This document shows positions 41,633 through 53,620 of a DNA stretch of 64,000 nt, piece after piece. Every line of letters starts with the position of its first letter. The stretch's first letter is position 1. The translations under genes were made by a program, and so were the position numbers. The DNA is taken from the NCBI GenBank assembly GCA_028274465.1, contig CM051457.1, forward strand, positions 60,760,899 through 60,824,898, in the 5' to 3' direction. The DNA comes from Plantago ovata. Its lineage: Eukaryota; Streptophyta; Magnoliopsida; Lamiales; Plantaginaceae. Below the pieces are notes generated by a model, which was not told the DNA's origin, ran no database searches, and saw nothing but the letters and a program-made list of their open reading frames with translations.

Positions 41633-44600
41633 TTAAGCTCTTCCAGAGGATTTTCTCAAAATCTCTCTTACACTCTTCTCAGCAAGTGCAGTGAATTCAA
41701 TACAGTCCTTCTCGTAGTTCTCAAGCATCCTACGGACTTGTAGTTGAAGAATCCTTGCATTTTTGCAGGCAGTATGATGATGCTTTTCAACATTCATTTC
41801 CATGTACTGAGTTACCCACAAATGCATGCCCCAATTGCTGGCATGGAGAAGCTGTGTATCTGAAATGCTTTTAGGATGAATCTTCCTTAGCCAGAGAAGA
41901 TCTTCTTCTTGATCCTTAGCAGTGAGATAGAAGTACTCATAAGAAATCAATCCAAGTCTCTTCTTTGTTTCTTGGTCACTGGGTCAGAGTAATAAGCAAT
42001 GCCTACTGGTTTTATCAATTCTGGTTCTTGTCTTATGGTCTTACCAATGGCAGTTCTTTTTACTGAGACTTCTAGATTCAACCATCTCCCAGCAATATTT
42101 ATTGGGAGGGACTCAGCCCTTTCTTTCCTTTTTACCTTGAGTTCAATCCAAGTGAAAATTTGGTTCAAAATGGCTGTAGGAAAGAACTCATTCACCAGCA
42201 AGTCTTCCAGCTTTAAGATCCAGCAACCATGAACGTTTCTGATCACGTTCTGAGTGGTTTCATCATTGCTGGTCTTTGTATATTCGATGCCGGAGCCAAT
42301 AGCAATGCTGGCCAGCCTCTTTTTTTCCTGTCTTTGCCTTCTTCTTCTTGACTTTGCATTGTCTTGATCTCTTGATGGAGATCTTGAATCAGAAGAGAAA
42401 TGCTTTGAGTGGCCAGACGGAGTTAAGGCTGTAATTGGTCTAGCTCTTATGGCTTGAGCTATTGTCTGATTGTCATCATCATCATCATCTTCATTCAGAT
42501 CTTGATGACTTTCAGTGTGGCAAAAACCTTGAGTTTCATCAGCAATTTTTCTCTTTTTGGGACTTGCTGAATTTAACTCAGATTCTGTTTGTCTTTTAGA
42601 ACTTTGCTCTTTTTCAGCAAGAGGTTCTATTGGTAGTGGCGCATCAACAGTAGGAGGGGTTTGGGTTCATTTTATTGTACTTCTCTTTTCCCCCTTAGAC
42701 ATGGATTGCAACATCGGAGTGATGTGCAGAGAGTAGAACTCATTGCAATTTTCAGCAAGAGTACTTAGGCTGTTGTATTTCATGATGATTTGTTGCTGAT
42801 CAGAAGTCATTTTTGACAGCTCATTTTTAATACTCACCATGTTTCCCTCATTTGTTCTGTTGCGGCCTTGTCTTCCATGAAAGTTTGAGCCTTTACTAAT
42901 GCGGTCTTTGCTAGCCGGAGTGCTTGACTTACATCTTCTTCATAGCTCTTGTGATAAAGACTGATGTCTTTCTGAGCTATTGTAAGAGTAGTAGTGCGTC
43001 TCAGCACCGTAGCCAATATTTTTCCAATATCAAGCGGGCTCTCAGCAAGCAATGCCTCATCTTCTGCTTTGCAGGCATCATGGACTTTCTTCAGTGCCAA
43101 AATTCTAGGAGTAAACTCCTCTACACGTGGGAACGGCACTAGATTTGGGGTCAAGGAATGAACTTTTAGTTCTGAAGCAACCTGATCATCTTTCATCAGC
43201 AATTCTCCTCTCAAATCATCGTCTACATCATTTATATAGTCAGGAGGAGGAATTTCAACCACTTTTGGGTCTCTCTTTGAGTTTTCATCCTCATTTGCTG
43301 ATAGATCATCTTCATTTGATTGAGTAGTTAGTTTTAATTGAGTAGTTGCTGAGGGCAACGTTTGAGACTCAATTACTGGAGTTTCGCCAGTAGTTAGTTT
43401 TAATTGAGTAGTTGCTAAGGGCAACGTTTGAGACTCAATTACTGGAGTTTCGCCAGTAGTAAGTGGAAGGGAGGGGACTTCCTTTGGTTTTACTCCTGAA
43501 GATTGACCAATTTCCAAATCCTGCGTATGCCTTGCATGGATCAGGAGACTGTTTTGTAGAGCTCGTTGGTAATCTTCATCCATTTCATCTTCATCATCAA
43601 GGTTTGCATCAGTGACCTTGGCATCAGAAAGTTGGCTCTTGCCATGTTTCAAGGCAACTCATTTTCTGGCATATTCTTCTTCAGTATCAGCGCCTTGTAC
43701 AGGTGCTTGATTTTCAGCATCAGCAGGAGCAGGTTGAGATTCATGCTGAGGTTGTGGTTGTTCAGCTTGCTGATTGTCTTGTTGTTCAGTTTCAGCAACT
43801 GTCAATTTTAAACCACCAGCATCAGGACTTGGACCTTGATTGTCATCATCGTCATCCTTTTTGTCCTTTGAATCTTTCCCTTCATCATCACTGGGATCAG
43901 TAGGGATCTTTTCATCTTCTTCTTCTTCATCATCATCAGTCAAAATGACTAGCTCAAGGTGCTTGTATAAAGCAACACTTGTTACTTCCTCTTCCTCATT
44001 GATTTTGTGGGGATCAGCCACCACGGGTACAAATGAACCCTTGAGCATCACAGCTTGTTCAGCTGGAGAGGCACTCTTAAATTTTGCCTTCATATTCTCT
44101 CTGATTTGAGCAATCAGATTCGAGCTCATTAGCTGAGAATATGAGAATTCTTCAGGAAGTATGGAGTGGACAAATGTCTCGAGCTTCAGCAGAGAGGATC
44201 TCTTTTTCTCATTTGATAGATGAAGATGGAGGTCAGAAAAGTCCATCCTTCTGTACCTTTGCCAGTTGCTGACAGACTTAACAACTCTTGAGAAGGTTGT
44301 TCTTTTGAAGTTCAAGTAAAGTTCCTCAGAACTCACTTGTGAATCTTCAGTGATGTGCACCACTTCAGTGGTCTCCTTTAGAGCCTGAAAAAGAATAATA
44401 TTTAGATCAGGAGTGGTTTGGATAATTGCCTTAGAGTTTAAAGCTGAAACATGAATTACCTGCTGAGGTTCAGCAAGCTCATGTTGTACAATTTCCATTC
44501 CTTGAGGAGCTTGAGTAGCATCCTCCATTTGTTCATCCTGAAATAAATATGAGTTAGATACAAGCACTAAGTTGTCAAACTTAGTTTTATTACCAAAAAC

Positions 44601-44861
44601 TTTAACTACCTGCTGAGCAGGAGGTGTTGATTCTGGTGCAGAGGCTTCAGCAACCATCTAACTTGCATCTTGAGGAGTCTGTAGAGATATCATAATATTA
44701 GCAAAAGAATAAGTTTCAGAAAATGAAGTTTTACTGATGGTTGAGTTATGTACCTGCTGAAGAAGGACAGGTTGTGGCTCAGTCCTTTCAGCATTAACAG
44801 TTTCTTCAATTTCTGGGACTGTTTCTTCAGCAGACTTCTTGGTTTGCTCTGTTTGAGAAAG
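41633..44861 (-). pseudogene. C3 ORF3b, nearly complete, a few breaks
   Basis: Follows the TAG at 44862-44864 in the same frame. It starts with the three intron-like cassettes, all open. The block 44657-43659 is open for 332 codons (FKRTTFSRVVKSVSN, SPAEQAVMLKGSFVPVV, an acidic run) and ends in TGA near 43659. Next, 43652-42834 carries a near-perfect 69-bp tandem repeat (TTGETPVIESQTLP occurs twice, about 43330-43460). The end, 42246-41633, has FTWIELKVKRKER, FYLTAKDQEEDLLWLRKIH and HASNWGMHLWV, with a frame change near 41950. I infer a coiled coil around 42860-42960. No enzyme motif is seen. It may be the envelope-like position of Sireviruses, but I see no signal peptide or membrane segment. 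Confidence 0.78.
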
Positions 44862-46826
44862 CTACGCTGTTTCAGCAATCTCCCTTGTCTCTGAAATGAC
44901 AAGTTGAGCAGAAGCATCTTGACCCTTAAGCTCACTGCTTGTCATAAAAGCATCAATGGATTTGTTAGATGATTCTTCAATATCCAATTCCATTTGTTGG
45001 CTTAAAGCTTCCAGTACAAGCTGGACTTTGTCAATTGATGTCTTTGGTGAGCTGGGGCCAGTATTATCAGCATCACGAGATGCGTCGTTGAATAATGCTT
45101 CTTGTGTTTCTTCAGCAATTTCTGGGACTTGAACCATTGCTGTTTCAGCAACTGGTTCTTCAGCAACCTGATGAGTTGCTTGTTCAACAACCATCGTTTC
45201 AGCAACGGCAGCTTCAGCAAGTGCCGCGGTTCTTATATCTGCAGCGATATCAGTAACCGGTTCCAGAGTTTGGTCATCAAGATTATCTACAATGTAGATA
45301 TCTGGGACTTGGGCAGGAATTTCATTTCCACTGCCTTGAGGTCTTTTCTCAGTAGATGCATCAACATTAAGTTGATTGTTGAAGGCTTCCGCAAACACTT
45401 CAACATTGCGGACATAGGTTTCAGTAACCACCTCAGCAACATCTACTGGAACTTGCGTTTCAGCAATTGTCTGGGAATTGTCTGAGAGGTCATGGACAAT
45501 TGGTACTGACTTGCGAGCCAGTGTTTTCTTTCTTGTATTATTTGTCCTTTTTCTCTTGGGGACATGGTTTGCTGATGACGCTGCAGTCTGAGTGTCATCA
45601 TCAGCTTTCCTCTTTTTCTTTTTAGATTTCTCCAGTTTCCCACCAGAGGCGTCAGTATTTGCATTTTCAGCAACGGGAGTAGTGGTGTCAGCATGATCAC
45701 CATCTAGAGCAGTTTCATCTTTGTCACCACCATCTACAGCAGTTTCATCTCTAAGTTGCTGAGTGGTGACATTTGCAGCTGTTGTATACCTTTCTTGCTG
45801 ACTTGTGCTGACAACATATGCAGCTGTTGTCTTTTTAGATTTTTCAAGTTTCTTGCCAGCAATCTTAGGTACATTCTGCTTGTAGAAGGATCTTCCCACA
45901 TTGCATACAGATTTCTTGATTGGCAATGGGTTTCTCAGCTGAACCTTGAAATGTTCAAGGATATAGCATATCTTTATTCCATACATAACTGGAAAGGAAG
46001 GTGAGACTTTGTTGTCTTCCACCTTAACCTTGAACTTAGTGACACAATCAACAAGTCTGTTGAAAATGTACTTAGCCCAGTTAAGTTCCGTTTTGTTTTC
46101 ATAGATATGCATCAGCAGCAGCCACCTTCTCAGGCCTACTTGGTCTATTCCTCCAACTTGGGAGTCCAAAACTTTGATCAGTAGAAGAGCTACTAGACCA
46201 AGTGAATGGCAGAGATGCTTCCTCTTAATGTGCTTTGTCCAAGTCACGGGAGCAATCTCCCCTTTCTTCATTTTCTCATTTCTGACGTCATTGTAGAAGG
46301 CTTCAACTTCTTCATCAGTGGCAGTGACGTCATCTTCAGTTCCAGTGGTTGGAATCTAAAAGATTTCCGCTAAATCAGTCCATTTTAGGACGATTTGCGT
46401 GTTCTGAACTGTAGTAAAGATCACTTCGTCAGTGACTCCTTTACTATCAGTTAGGGACTGGATTTCTGCATTGTTCTAGAACTCCATTGTGTCTAACATG
46501 CTCACTTGCTTAGTGCGAGCAGTTATAAAATGAATGAGGCCTTGCTGCTTGATAAATTCAAGCGCCTCTTCATTGTCACCGTCAAGTTCTTGTTCATAGA
46601 AGTAACGAATATACTTCTCTTTAGCAAATCCTCCCCATTGCATCATCATCTCACACTTTGAAGTGTCAAGATATGAAGGAGGCATAGGTTTTTCAGAGAT
46701 TCTATCGTTTTTCAACACAACTTTCGTTGTGTTTGTTGCCGGAGTAGTCACCGGAGCAGTGCGTTTCTCAGCACTGTCAACCTTAGACGACTTGGAGGTC
46801 TTGGAGGACTGTCTCTTTGGTGCCAT
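44862..46826 (-). pseudogene. C3 ORF3a, two nonsense codons
   Basis: ATG at 46824-46826 (MAPKRQSSKTSKSSKVDS). It matches C2 ORF3a through its length. Stops are a TAG at 46476-46478 and a second TAG near 46357; from 46271 on it is open for 469 codons (HLCHSLGLVALLLIKVLDSQ, FPVMYGIKICYILEHF, then basic KKKKRKADDD and the acidic VAE-rich tail). It ends at TAG 44862-44864, at the same codon as in C2. The conserved globular part and the unknown function are as described for C2. Confidence 0.78.
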
Positions 46827-47339
46827 TTCTTTATATAGAGAAGAAAATGTGTACGAAAAAGATAGTTTGCTTTTTGACCTGAGGTACAGTAGATTCAGGC
46901 TAAAATTTGCAGAGAAAGGAAATGTGAGTTAAAGAATTTTGTCATTTCTCTAACTCCTTCTTTATATATTGTCTCTGATGTGTGAGAAACTCAATCGATT
47001 TGAGTTCTCAGCAAGGGTAAAACAGAGAAACAAAGGCGTTAGTGGAGCCTTTGCATTGAATGCGTAGTGGCCCACTAACTAAAACCGTCAGAGCATTCTC
47101 TCTCTCTGTTTTGTTAACCGTTAGATCAATAACTCCTTTTAATCAATGGCCACAATTGTATTTCATGTCATGATTATTACGAGTTTATCTGTGCCCGATT
47201 AACGTCACAAATTGATTTTACCGAGTTTTATGGGATTAGATTACTTGCTGAAATAGACAACAATCTTTTCAGCGAGTATGCATAAATAGCCTAGATACTT
47301 GCTGAAAGTTCCCCCTTACTTAGATATCCCATATTTTCT
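46827..47339 (-). promoter_or_regulatory. C3 leader of ORF3 with TATA-like element
   Basis: No gene. It contains the complement of TATATAAA at 46961-46968 and a pyrimidine-rich leader, matching C2 34722-35256. The part 47030-47250 has blocks almost identical to C2 (GGAGCCTTTGCATT, GAGTTTATCTGTGCCCGATT), which is more conservation than expected for neutral spacer. Confidence 0.5.
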
Positions 47340-47731
47340 TAAGTTTAAAAGATATTTTTGAGTTCCCGTATTAGTAAATTCTTTTGTACTTGAGATATCC
47401 TTTGGTAAAATCTGAGAAATGAGTTTTGCTCTTTTTCTGAGTTCCCATCTCAGAATATTCCCTTGATACTTGAATACCTGTTTCAATATCTTTGATTGTT
47501 GAATGCCCGTTTCAGCAATCTTTAAGGTTTTTCTCTTACTGAGTGCCTGTCTCAGCAAGTGATCAAGTTTCCTAACAAATACCCGTTTTGAAGGAATTAC
47601 TTGCTGAATGCCTGTTTCAGCAATCATGTAGTGACCTATCATTTCTTAGAAGAAATTAGTGGACGGAGATTTTAAGTAAGAATACTTTGGCTAGCTGAAT
47701 ACCTGTTTCAGCATTCTGCCAAATGTATCTT
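47340..47731 (-). repeat. C3 hairpin array between pol and ORF3a
   Basis: The same array as in C2. The best unit is at 47601-47623, with arms TTGCTGAA / TTCAGCAA. Weaker units lie near 47498-47519, 47465-47490, 47540-47560 and 47690-47715. The LTR-start copy (CAAGTTTCCTAACAAAT on plus) is at 47564-47580. Confidence 0.78.
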
Positions 47732-50700
47732 TTATTGAGGTAGTTCAATCAATCCAAGGTTATACCTTAGCATTGCGAACCTATTATCTGGTAGGGGCTT
47801 GGTAAAGATGTCAGCAAGTTGATCATCAGTACCTACTTTCACAACCTCAATATCTCCCTTTTCCACATGATCTCTAATGAAATGATGTCTAATATCAATG
47901 TGTTTGGTCCTAGAGTGAAACTTAGGATTTTGCGTAATAGGAATAATACTTGTATTATCACAAAAGATTGGTGTTTTCTTTGCAGAAATACCATAATCTC
48001 TTAATTGTTGTTGAATCCATAAAATTTGAGCTGTGCAACATCCAGCCGCAATGTATTCAGATTCAGTGGATGAATTGGCAACACAAGTTTGCTTCTTGCT
48101 GAACCATGATATTAATCTAGTACCCAAAAACTGACAAGTTCCAGAGGTACTTTTTCTATCAAGAGTTGATCCACCATGATCAACATCAGAATAACCAACC
48201 AATTCTAGTCCAGAATCTTTAGGATACCATAATCCAACATTGACTGTACCTTTGACATATTTCAGTATTTTAATTGCCTTTTTGTAGTGTGATTCTCTTG
48301 GATCAGATTGGAATCTTGCACACACACAAACAGCATACTGAATGTCAGGTCTACTTGCTGTTAAATACAACAAGGAACCAATGAGCTTCCTATACTTGTG
48401 TTCTTCAACACTTTTGTCCTCTTTAGTATAGCCCAATTTGGTACCAACACTCATAGGGATCTTTTCAGGTTTTTCATCCTCTTTGATCCTAAACTTTATG
48501 AGCATTTCTTTCGCATACTTTGCTTGATTTATGAATATTCCATCTTTGAGTTGCTTGACTTGCAACCCTAGGAAATAATTCAATTTTCCCATCATACTCA
48601 TTTCAAACTTATTAGTCATGAGTTTGGCAAAATCATCACAAAGTTGCTTGTCCTTAGATCAAAAAATTATGTCATCCACATAGATTTGAACTAAGATTAA
48701 TTTACCATCATGATTCATGGTAAAAAGAGTTTTGTCAACTTCACCTTTCTTGAAACCATTTTCCAGCAAGAACTTAGCTAAGGTATCATACCATGCTCTT
48801 GGTGCTTGCTTTAGACCATATACAGCTTTCTGAAGCTTATATACCATCTTGGTTTCTGAGGGAAGTTCAAATCCGGGGAGTTGTTCTAGGTAGACTTCTT
48901 CAGCAAGTTCACCATTTAAGAATGCACTCTTAACATCCATTTGGTAAACAATGAAGTCATTGTGAGCAGCAAAGGCCAAGAAAAGCCTAATTGCATCCAA
49001 TCTTGCAACTGGAGCGTAAGACTCATCATAGTCCAATCCTTCAGTCTGACAGTAACCTTGAGCAACTAAGCGTGCTTTGTTTCTTGTTACTTCACAAGAC
49101 TCGCTCAGCTTGTTTCTGAACACCCACTTTGTACCAATAGCTTTCTTATTTTCAGCAAGTGGCACAAGTTTCCAGACTTTGTTTCTTTCAAATTGATCCA
49201 ATTCTTCTTGCATTGCCTTTATCCATTCAGAATGCTTCAAAGCTTCTTCTATGGTTTTAGGTTCAATTTCTGATACAAAGCAAGAGAATAAAGATTCTAC
49301 TTCAACGACAGTTGCTTCTTCAGCAAGTCCTTGAGTAGCTTTGGATCTAGTCACTTGGCGTTTATTAATATCGCCAATCATATCCGTAGAGGGATGATCT
49401 CTAATCCATTTATTAACAGGTTTCCTGTTTGTTGGATCAGGATATGTTTGCTTATCAACATGTGACTCTTCAGTATGTACTTGTTCAGTACTACTGGGAA
49501 TTTGTGTCTCTGCTGAGATTTGATCGTCAGCAACTGCTTGTTCAGTATTGCTGGGTTGAGATATTTCATCAGCAGGCACTGGAGATTGCGTAATTTCAGC
49601 AACTTCCGGAGCAACCGCATCTTTTGCTGGAAATTCCTTGTCGTGAACTATATTCATCTTGTCATGACTCGGGGGAGGAGAATCATTGTCAGAATCATCA
49701 TTTAGTTCATTTGTCTTGAATTGCCTAGCGTCAGATTCAGTTCTTTGCTCATGTATGATTAGCTTTTTCATACATTCTGATATTTCTTCTTCAGCAGGCA
49801 CACCTTGCGTCTTTTCGTAGAATACAACATGCACTGATTCTTCAATCTTTTGTGCCTTTTTGTTGTAAACTCTATAAGCTTTACTATGCAAGGAGTAGCC
49901 AAGAAATATCGCTTCGTCTGCCTTTGGTTGAAATGTTCTTAGGTATTCTCTACCATTATTAAGAACGAAACACTTGCAACCAAATACTCTTAGATGAGTG
50001 ATGTTAGGAGGTCTACCAACAAACAATTCATAAGGAGTTTTGTTGTATTCCTTAGTGATCAAACATCTATTCTTAGTATAGCAGGCGGTATTAATCGCTT
50101 CAACCCAGTAAGCCTCACTTATCTCAGTGTCAGCAAGCATTGTTCTTGCGGCTTCTTTCAGGGTGCGATTCTTCCGTTCAGCAACACCGTTTTGCTGTGG
50201 TGTTCTTACTGAGGATAACTGATGTTGGATACCTTTTGAGGTACAATATTCAGTTATGTACTGGTTTACAAACTCAGTACCATGGTCTGTCCTTATGACT
50301 CTTACCTTGTCATTTCTCATGACTTCAAGATTATTCAGCAAGTTAGGTAATTCAGTCTTGGTTTCAGATTTGTGTTTGATGAATACTACCCAAGTGAATC
50401 TTGAATAGTCATCTACCACGACTAGACCATACTTCTTACCAGCATAGCTTGTTGAAGAAGATTCAAACAAGTCCATGTGTAAGAGTTGTAAAGGTTTTGT
50501 AGTTGACGATACTGCCTTGTTCTTGAAAGAAGATTTGGTTTGCTTTCCTTGCTGACATGCATTGCAAACACCATCCTTCTTAAAAGTAACCTTAGGTAAT
50601 CCAACTACAAGTGCCTTCTTAGACAGCTTATTCAGCATCTTGAAGTTTAGATGACTTGTTCGTTTATGCCATAACCATGCTTTTTCAGCAAGGCAATCAT

Positions 50701-51120
50701 GATCTGAGACAAGGCATTTTTCAATGTTTGCTGAAGACCAATCAACGGTGTACAAGCCTCCTGATCTTCTTGCAATCATTATAATCTTTTTAGTCTCAAA
50801 GTCTATAAGTTTACATTCATCACTTTTTATTTCGATGAAGTATCCTTTATCAGCAAACTGACTCATGCTGAAAAGGTTAAACTTAAGATTTTTGACATAA
50901 AGAACTCCAGAAATGGTTATGCATCCCAACTTCACATCACCAAAGCCTTTTGTAGATCCGGAGCCTCCACCAACAAACCTTATTGTTGGACCTTTAGACC
51001 ACCGTCTATAGTTTATAAGGTTATTCTTGTTGCCCGTCATGTGCTTTCCACAACCACTATCAAAGTGCCAGATTGCATCGTTTGTCTCCGTGGCTGTAGT
51101 CTGCACAATCAAGAGCAAAC
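47732..51120 (-). pseudogene. pol: C3 pol: protease, integrase, RT, RNase H, one nonsense codon
   Basis: Open from 51118 (no ATG; first codons TTGCTCTTG after gag) for 819 codons. Protease [13 protein letters not shown] at residues 17-29; integrase zinc finger ([17 protein letters not shown] about 155-200) and core residues D near 214 (HMDLFESS), D near 277 (RTDHGTEF) and E near 312 (NGVAERKNR); [23 protein letters not shown] and active site YVDD near 814. Directly after YVDDIIF a TGA (48659-48661) replaces a Gly codon. The frame then goes on (48656-47732) through the RT thumb and RNase H (TKHIDIRHHFIRD) to LIELPQ. Apart from this single change the whole polyprotein is open, so the damage looks recent. 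Confidence 0.93.
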
Positions 51121-51123
51121 AAG

Positions 51124-53508
51124 TTAATTATCCATTGATGGATGTCCATTAACATGTTCAAGAATGCGTCCAGTGGAAACCCAAGTCTGAAGTTTTTCAA
51201 CTTTGACTTGTTTTCTACTTGCTGAGGAACTAGGAGGTTTTGAGCTAAAAGACTTTTGACTCGTGCTGGTCAAATCCACTTTCTGATGTGGTGTCTTGCT
51301 CTGTTGACCTTTTTGTTGAACATACTTTTCAGTAAGTTCTTTTCTAGCAAGGTTCCTTCTAGTCCTAGCATTAGGAGTCTTTTCAGGACTCTTAGGCTTG
51401 GTTTTCTTCATCTCTTTGAAGTATCTTTGCTGACTTTGCTTATACTCATGAAAGAGTTGACTTTGCTTGGTTTTGAAACCGAGTCCACTCTTCGGAGAAT
51501 GCTGAGCTTTAGCATCAGCAACCTTACTTGATTCAGGTTTGTCAGCAAAGGACTTCTGATTACTTTTGGTAATCTTGCCTTTAGACTTAACAACTTGCTT
51601 TTCAGCAACTTGTTTGGCGGAATGCTTTACGGCATTCTTTTTCTTTCCAGTTTGCTTCACAGCAACCTGTTTTCCTTTTAAAGTCTTGTTACTTTGAGCA
51701 GCAACAGAGGGCTTTATGGTCATAGGTACTTGATTGCATGTTTCAGCAACTTTAGTTTGACCAAACTGATAGATCACTGGTGGACTACTATCAGTAGCAC
51801 GTACAAAGGAGATAGGTGATTTATCTTTTCTCAAGATTTCTAGGTTATCACCTTCACACGTTGCTCCTAAACCTTCTTTCTGAGATGGATCTCTCAAATA
51901 AGAGTTTAGTTCAGTCAGCGTATTACTTGCTTCCACATAAGATTTGAAATTGATTTTCATCTTTTTCATTTCTTGGATTTCAGCAAGTAACTTTAGAATT
52001 GAAGACTGATACTCTTCTAATTCTAACGCCATTTGAGAATTTTTCTCTGCAGCCTCAGCAATCAACTTCTTAAGACGCCTTATTTCAGCATCCTTTTCTT
52101 CTGTCTCTTTCTTCAGCAAAACGTACTTTTCAGTAGTTTGCTTGGTCAGAGTTTCAGCAAGTTGAAGTTTTTCTTGCTGTTTGCTGAGAGTTTTCTCAAA
52201 TCTTTCGATTTCTCCTTGAATCTTGTCAAGGTCAATCTCGTCTTCACTTTCTGAATTAGAGTCAGAGGTAGAATCATTTACCTGACCGGCCATGAGGCAG
52301 AATTCGTAGTTCGACACGTCTGGATAAGCTTCCATAGCTATTCCACACACTTCTTTGCCAATCTCTACGTCTAGAGTGGCTTCCTCATCGTCGGTGTCTG
52401 AACTTTCATCCTCACTGTCCTCGGAGCTTGTCTCAATGCAGAATGCATCGATTTTTGCTTGAAGCTTCTTCTTTTCTTCAGCAATGAACGCTCTTTTGAA
52501 CTTCTTCTTCTTTTCAGCAGATTTGCCTTTCAGCAAGGGACAATTTGCTTTGAAGTGTCCAGGCTTTTTGCAGTAAAAACATAGATCATTTCCAACTGCT
52601 GGCTCTTCTGATGATGTAGCTTGCTGAGCTTGCTTGTTCAGCGAGCTAGTATCATTCTTGTACTTATGGTAGTTATTACCAAGATGCTTTTTCAGCTTCT
52701 CTTTTGCTTTTCGCCTTTCAAGTTCCTTACTGATGAATTTCTTCATGTTTTTAACAACTAAAGCATTTTCATCAGCAGGCTCTTTATCATTCTTCTTTTC
52801 AGAAGATGACGGCTTTGCAGCAAGAGCAATGTTTTGCGATTTTTCAGCAAACACATTTTCTCTTTGCTTTGTCTCATAGTTGACAGTAGCAAGATGAGAG
52901 AACAACTCAGTTGGTGTAATGTCAGGCATTCCTTGATTGTAATAGAAATTCTGAGTATGGATCCATTCTTGATTCAAACTCCTGATGATAGTTTTCACTT
53001 TCTCAGAATCTGAATAAAAATTTCCAACACCCAGCGCTGCCATTTCACTAACAAGAGTTGTGAATCTGAAGTCCAAGTCTTCCAGTGACTCGTTAGCACC
53101 TTGCTTAAAGTTTTGAAACTTCAGCTTAAGTACTTCAAGTTTGTTTTCCTTGGTCTTGTCAGATCCAGCACAAAGATCTTGAACCATTTTCCAAGCCTCC
53201 TTAGCAGTCTTAGCACCCCACAGTTTGCACTGTATGGTATCTAGAGTTGATCTGATGATGATGTTTCTTGCTTGATCTGATGATGATGTTTCTTGCTTGG
53301 CCATCAAGACGGAATCGCCTTGGATGGTTTCCTTTCCAGCTTCAGTAGTTCTGTGAGGGAAACTCCTTACAACCTTGGTGATTTTGATAGTTCCTTCATT
53401 AATGACGGTGACCATCTCATCACTAATGGCCTCAAGATGTAGCATCATGTTGTTTCGCCATTTTTCGTAGTTTTCCAACTTCAGCAAGGGAGCGTCTCCT
53501 AAAGACAT
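51124..53508 (-). CDS. gag: C3 gag, intact frame (794 codons)
   Basis: ATG at 53506-53508 ([20 protein letters not shown]). N-terminal gag domain of the UBN2/DUF4219 type (residues 1-230), zinc knuckle [14 protein letters not shown] near 310-323, an acidic linker ([19 protein letters not shown]), a long coiled coil at about 424-525 ([20 protein letters not shown]), and a basic Lys/Gln-rich C-terminal part ending [13 protein letters not shown] 51124-51126. The coiled coil and long tail fit Sirevirus gags. Near residues 60-90 the sequence differs from C1: a stretch is missing and a 25-bp tandem duplication (53251-53300) brings the frame back. Confidence 0.92.
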   Translation of the reverse strand: MSLGDAPLLKLENYEKWRNNMMLHLEAISDEMVTVINEGTIKITKVVRSFPHRTTEAGKETIQGDSVLMAKQETSSSDQARNIIIRSTLDTIQCKLWGAKTAKEAWKMVQDLCAGSDKTKENKLEVLKLKFQNFKQGANESLEDLDFRFTTLVSEMAALGVGNFYSDSEKVKTIIRSLNQEWIHTQNFYYNQGMPDITPTELFSHLATVNYETKQRENVFAEKSQNIALAAKPSSSEKKNDKEPADENALVVKNMKKFISKELERRKAKEKLKKHLGNNYHKYKNDTSSLNKQAQQATSSEEPAVGNDLCFYCKKPGHFKANCPLLKGKSAEKKKKFKRAFIAEEKKKLQAKIDAFCIETSSEDSEDESSDTDDEEATLDVEIGKEVCGIAMEAYPDVSNYEFCLMAGQVNDSTSDSNSESEDEIDLDKIQGEIERFEKTLSKQQEKLQLAETLTKQTTEKYVLLKKETEEKDAEIRRLKKLIAEAAEKNSQMALELEEYQSSILKLLAEIQEMKKMKINFKSYVEASNTLTELNSYLRDPSQKEGLGATCEGDNLEILRKDKSPISFVRATDSSPPVIYQFGQTKVAETCNQVPMTIKPSVAAQSNKTLKGKQVAVKQTGKKKNAVKHSAKQVAEKQVVKSKGKITKSNQKSFADKPESSKVADAKAQHSPKSGLGFKTKQSQLFHEYKQSQQRYFKEMKKTKPKSPEKTPNARTRRNLARKELTEKYVQQKGQQSKTPHQKVDLTSTSQKSFSSKPPSSSASRKQVKVEKLQTWVSTGRILEHVNGHPSMDN

Positions 53509-53606
53509 CCTGTCAGCAAAGCACTACCAAACTGATCAAGTGAGAGTGATTTACGGAAAGCACCTAAGGGGATCTAGGTTCAGTGCTGAAGGTTACAGAA
53601 CCTCGC

Positions 53607-53618
53607 GCTCTGATACCA
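53607..53618 (-). other. C3 primer binding site (initiator tRNA-Met)
   Basis: TGGTATCAGAGC on the minus strand, two bases from the LTR, as in C1. Confidence 0.95.
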
Positions 53619-53620
53619 CT

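Noticed and set aside
45002..45220. Leu/Lys-rich minus-strand frames within ORF3a
   Set aside because: They are other-frame readings of the repeated GCTGAA word of the true frame.
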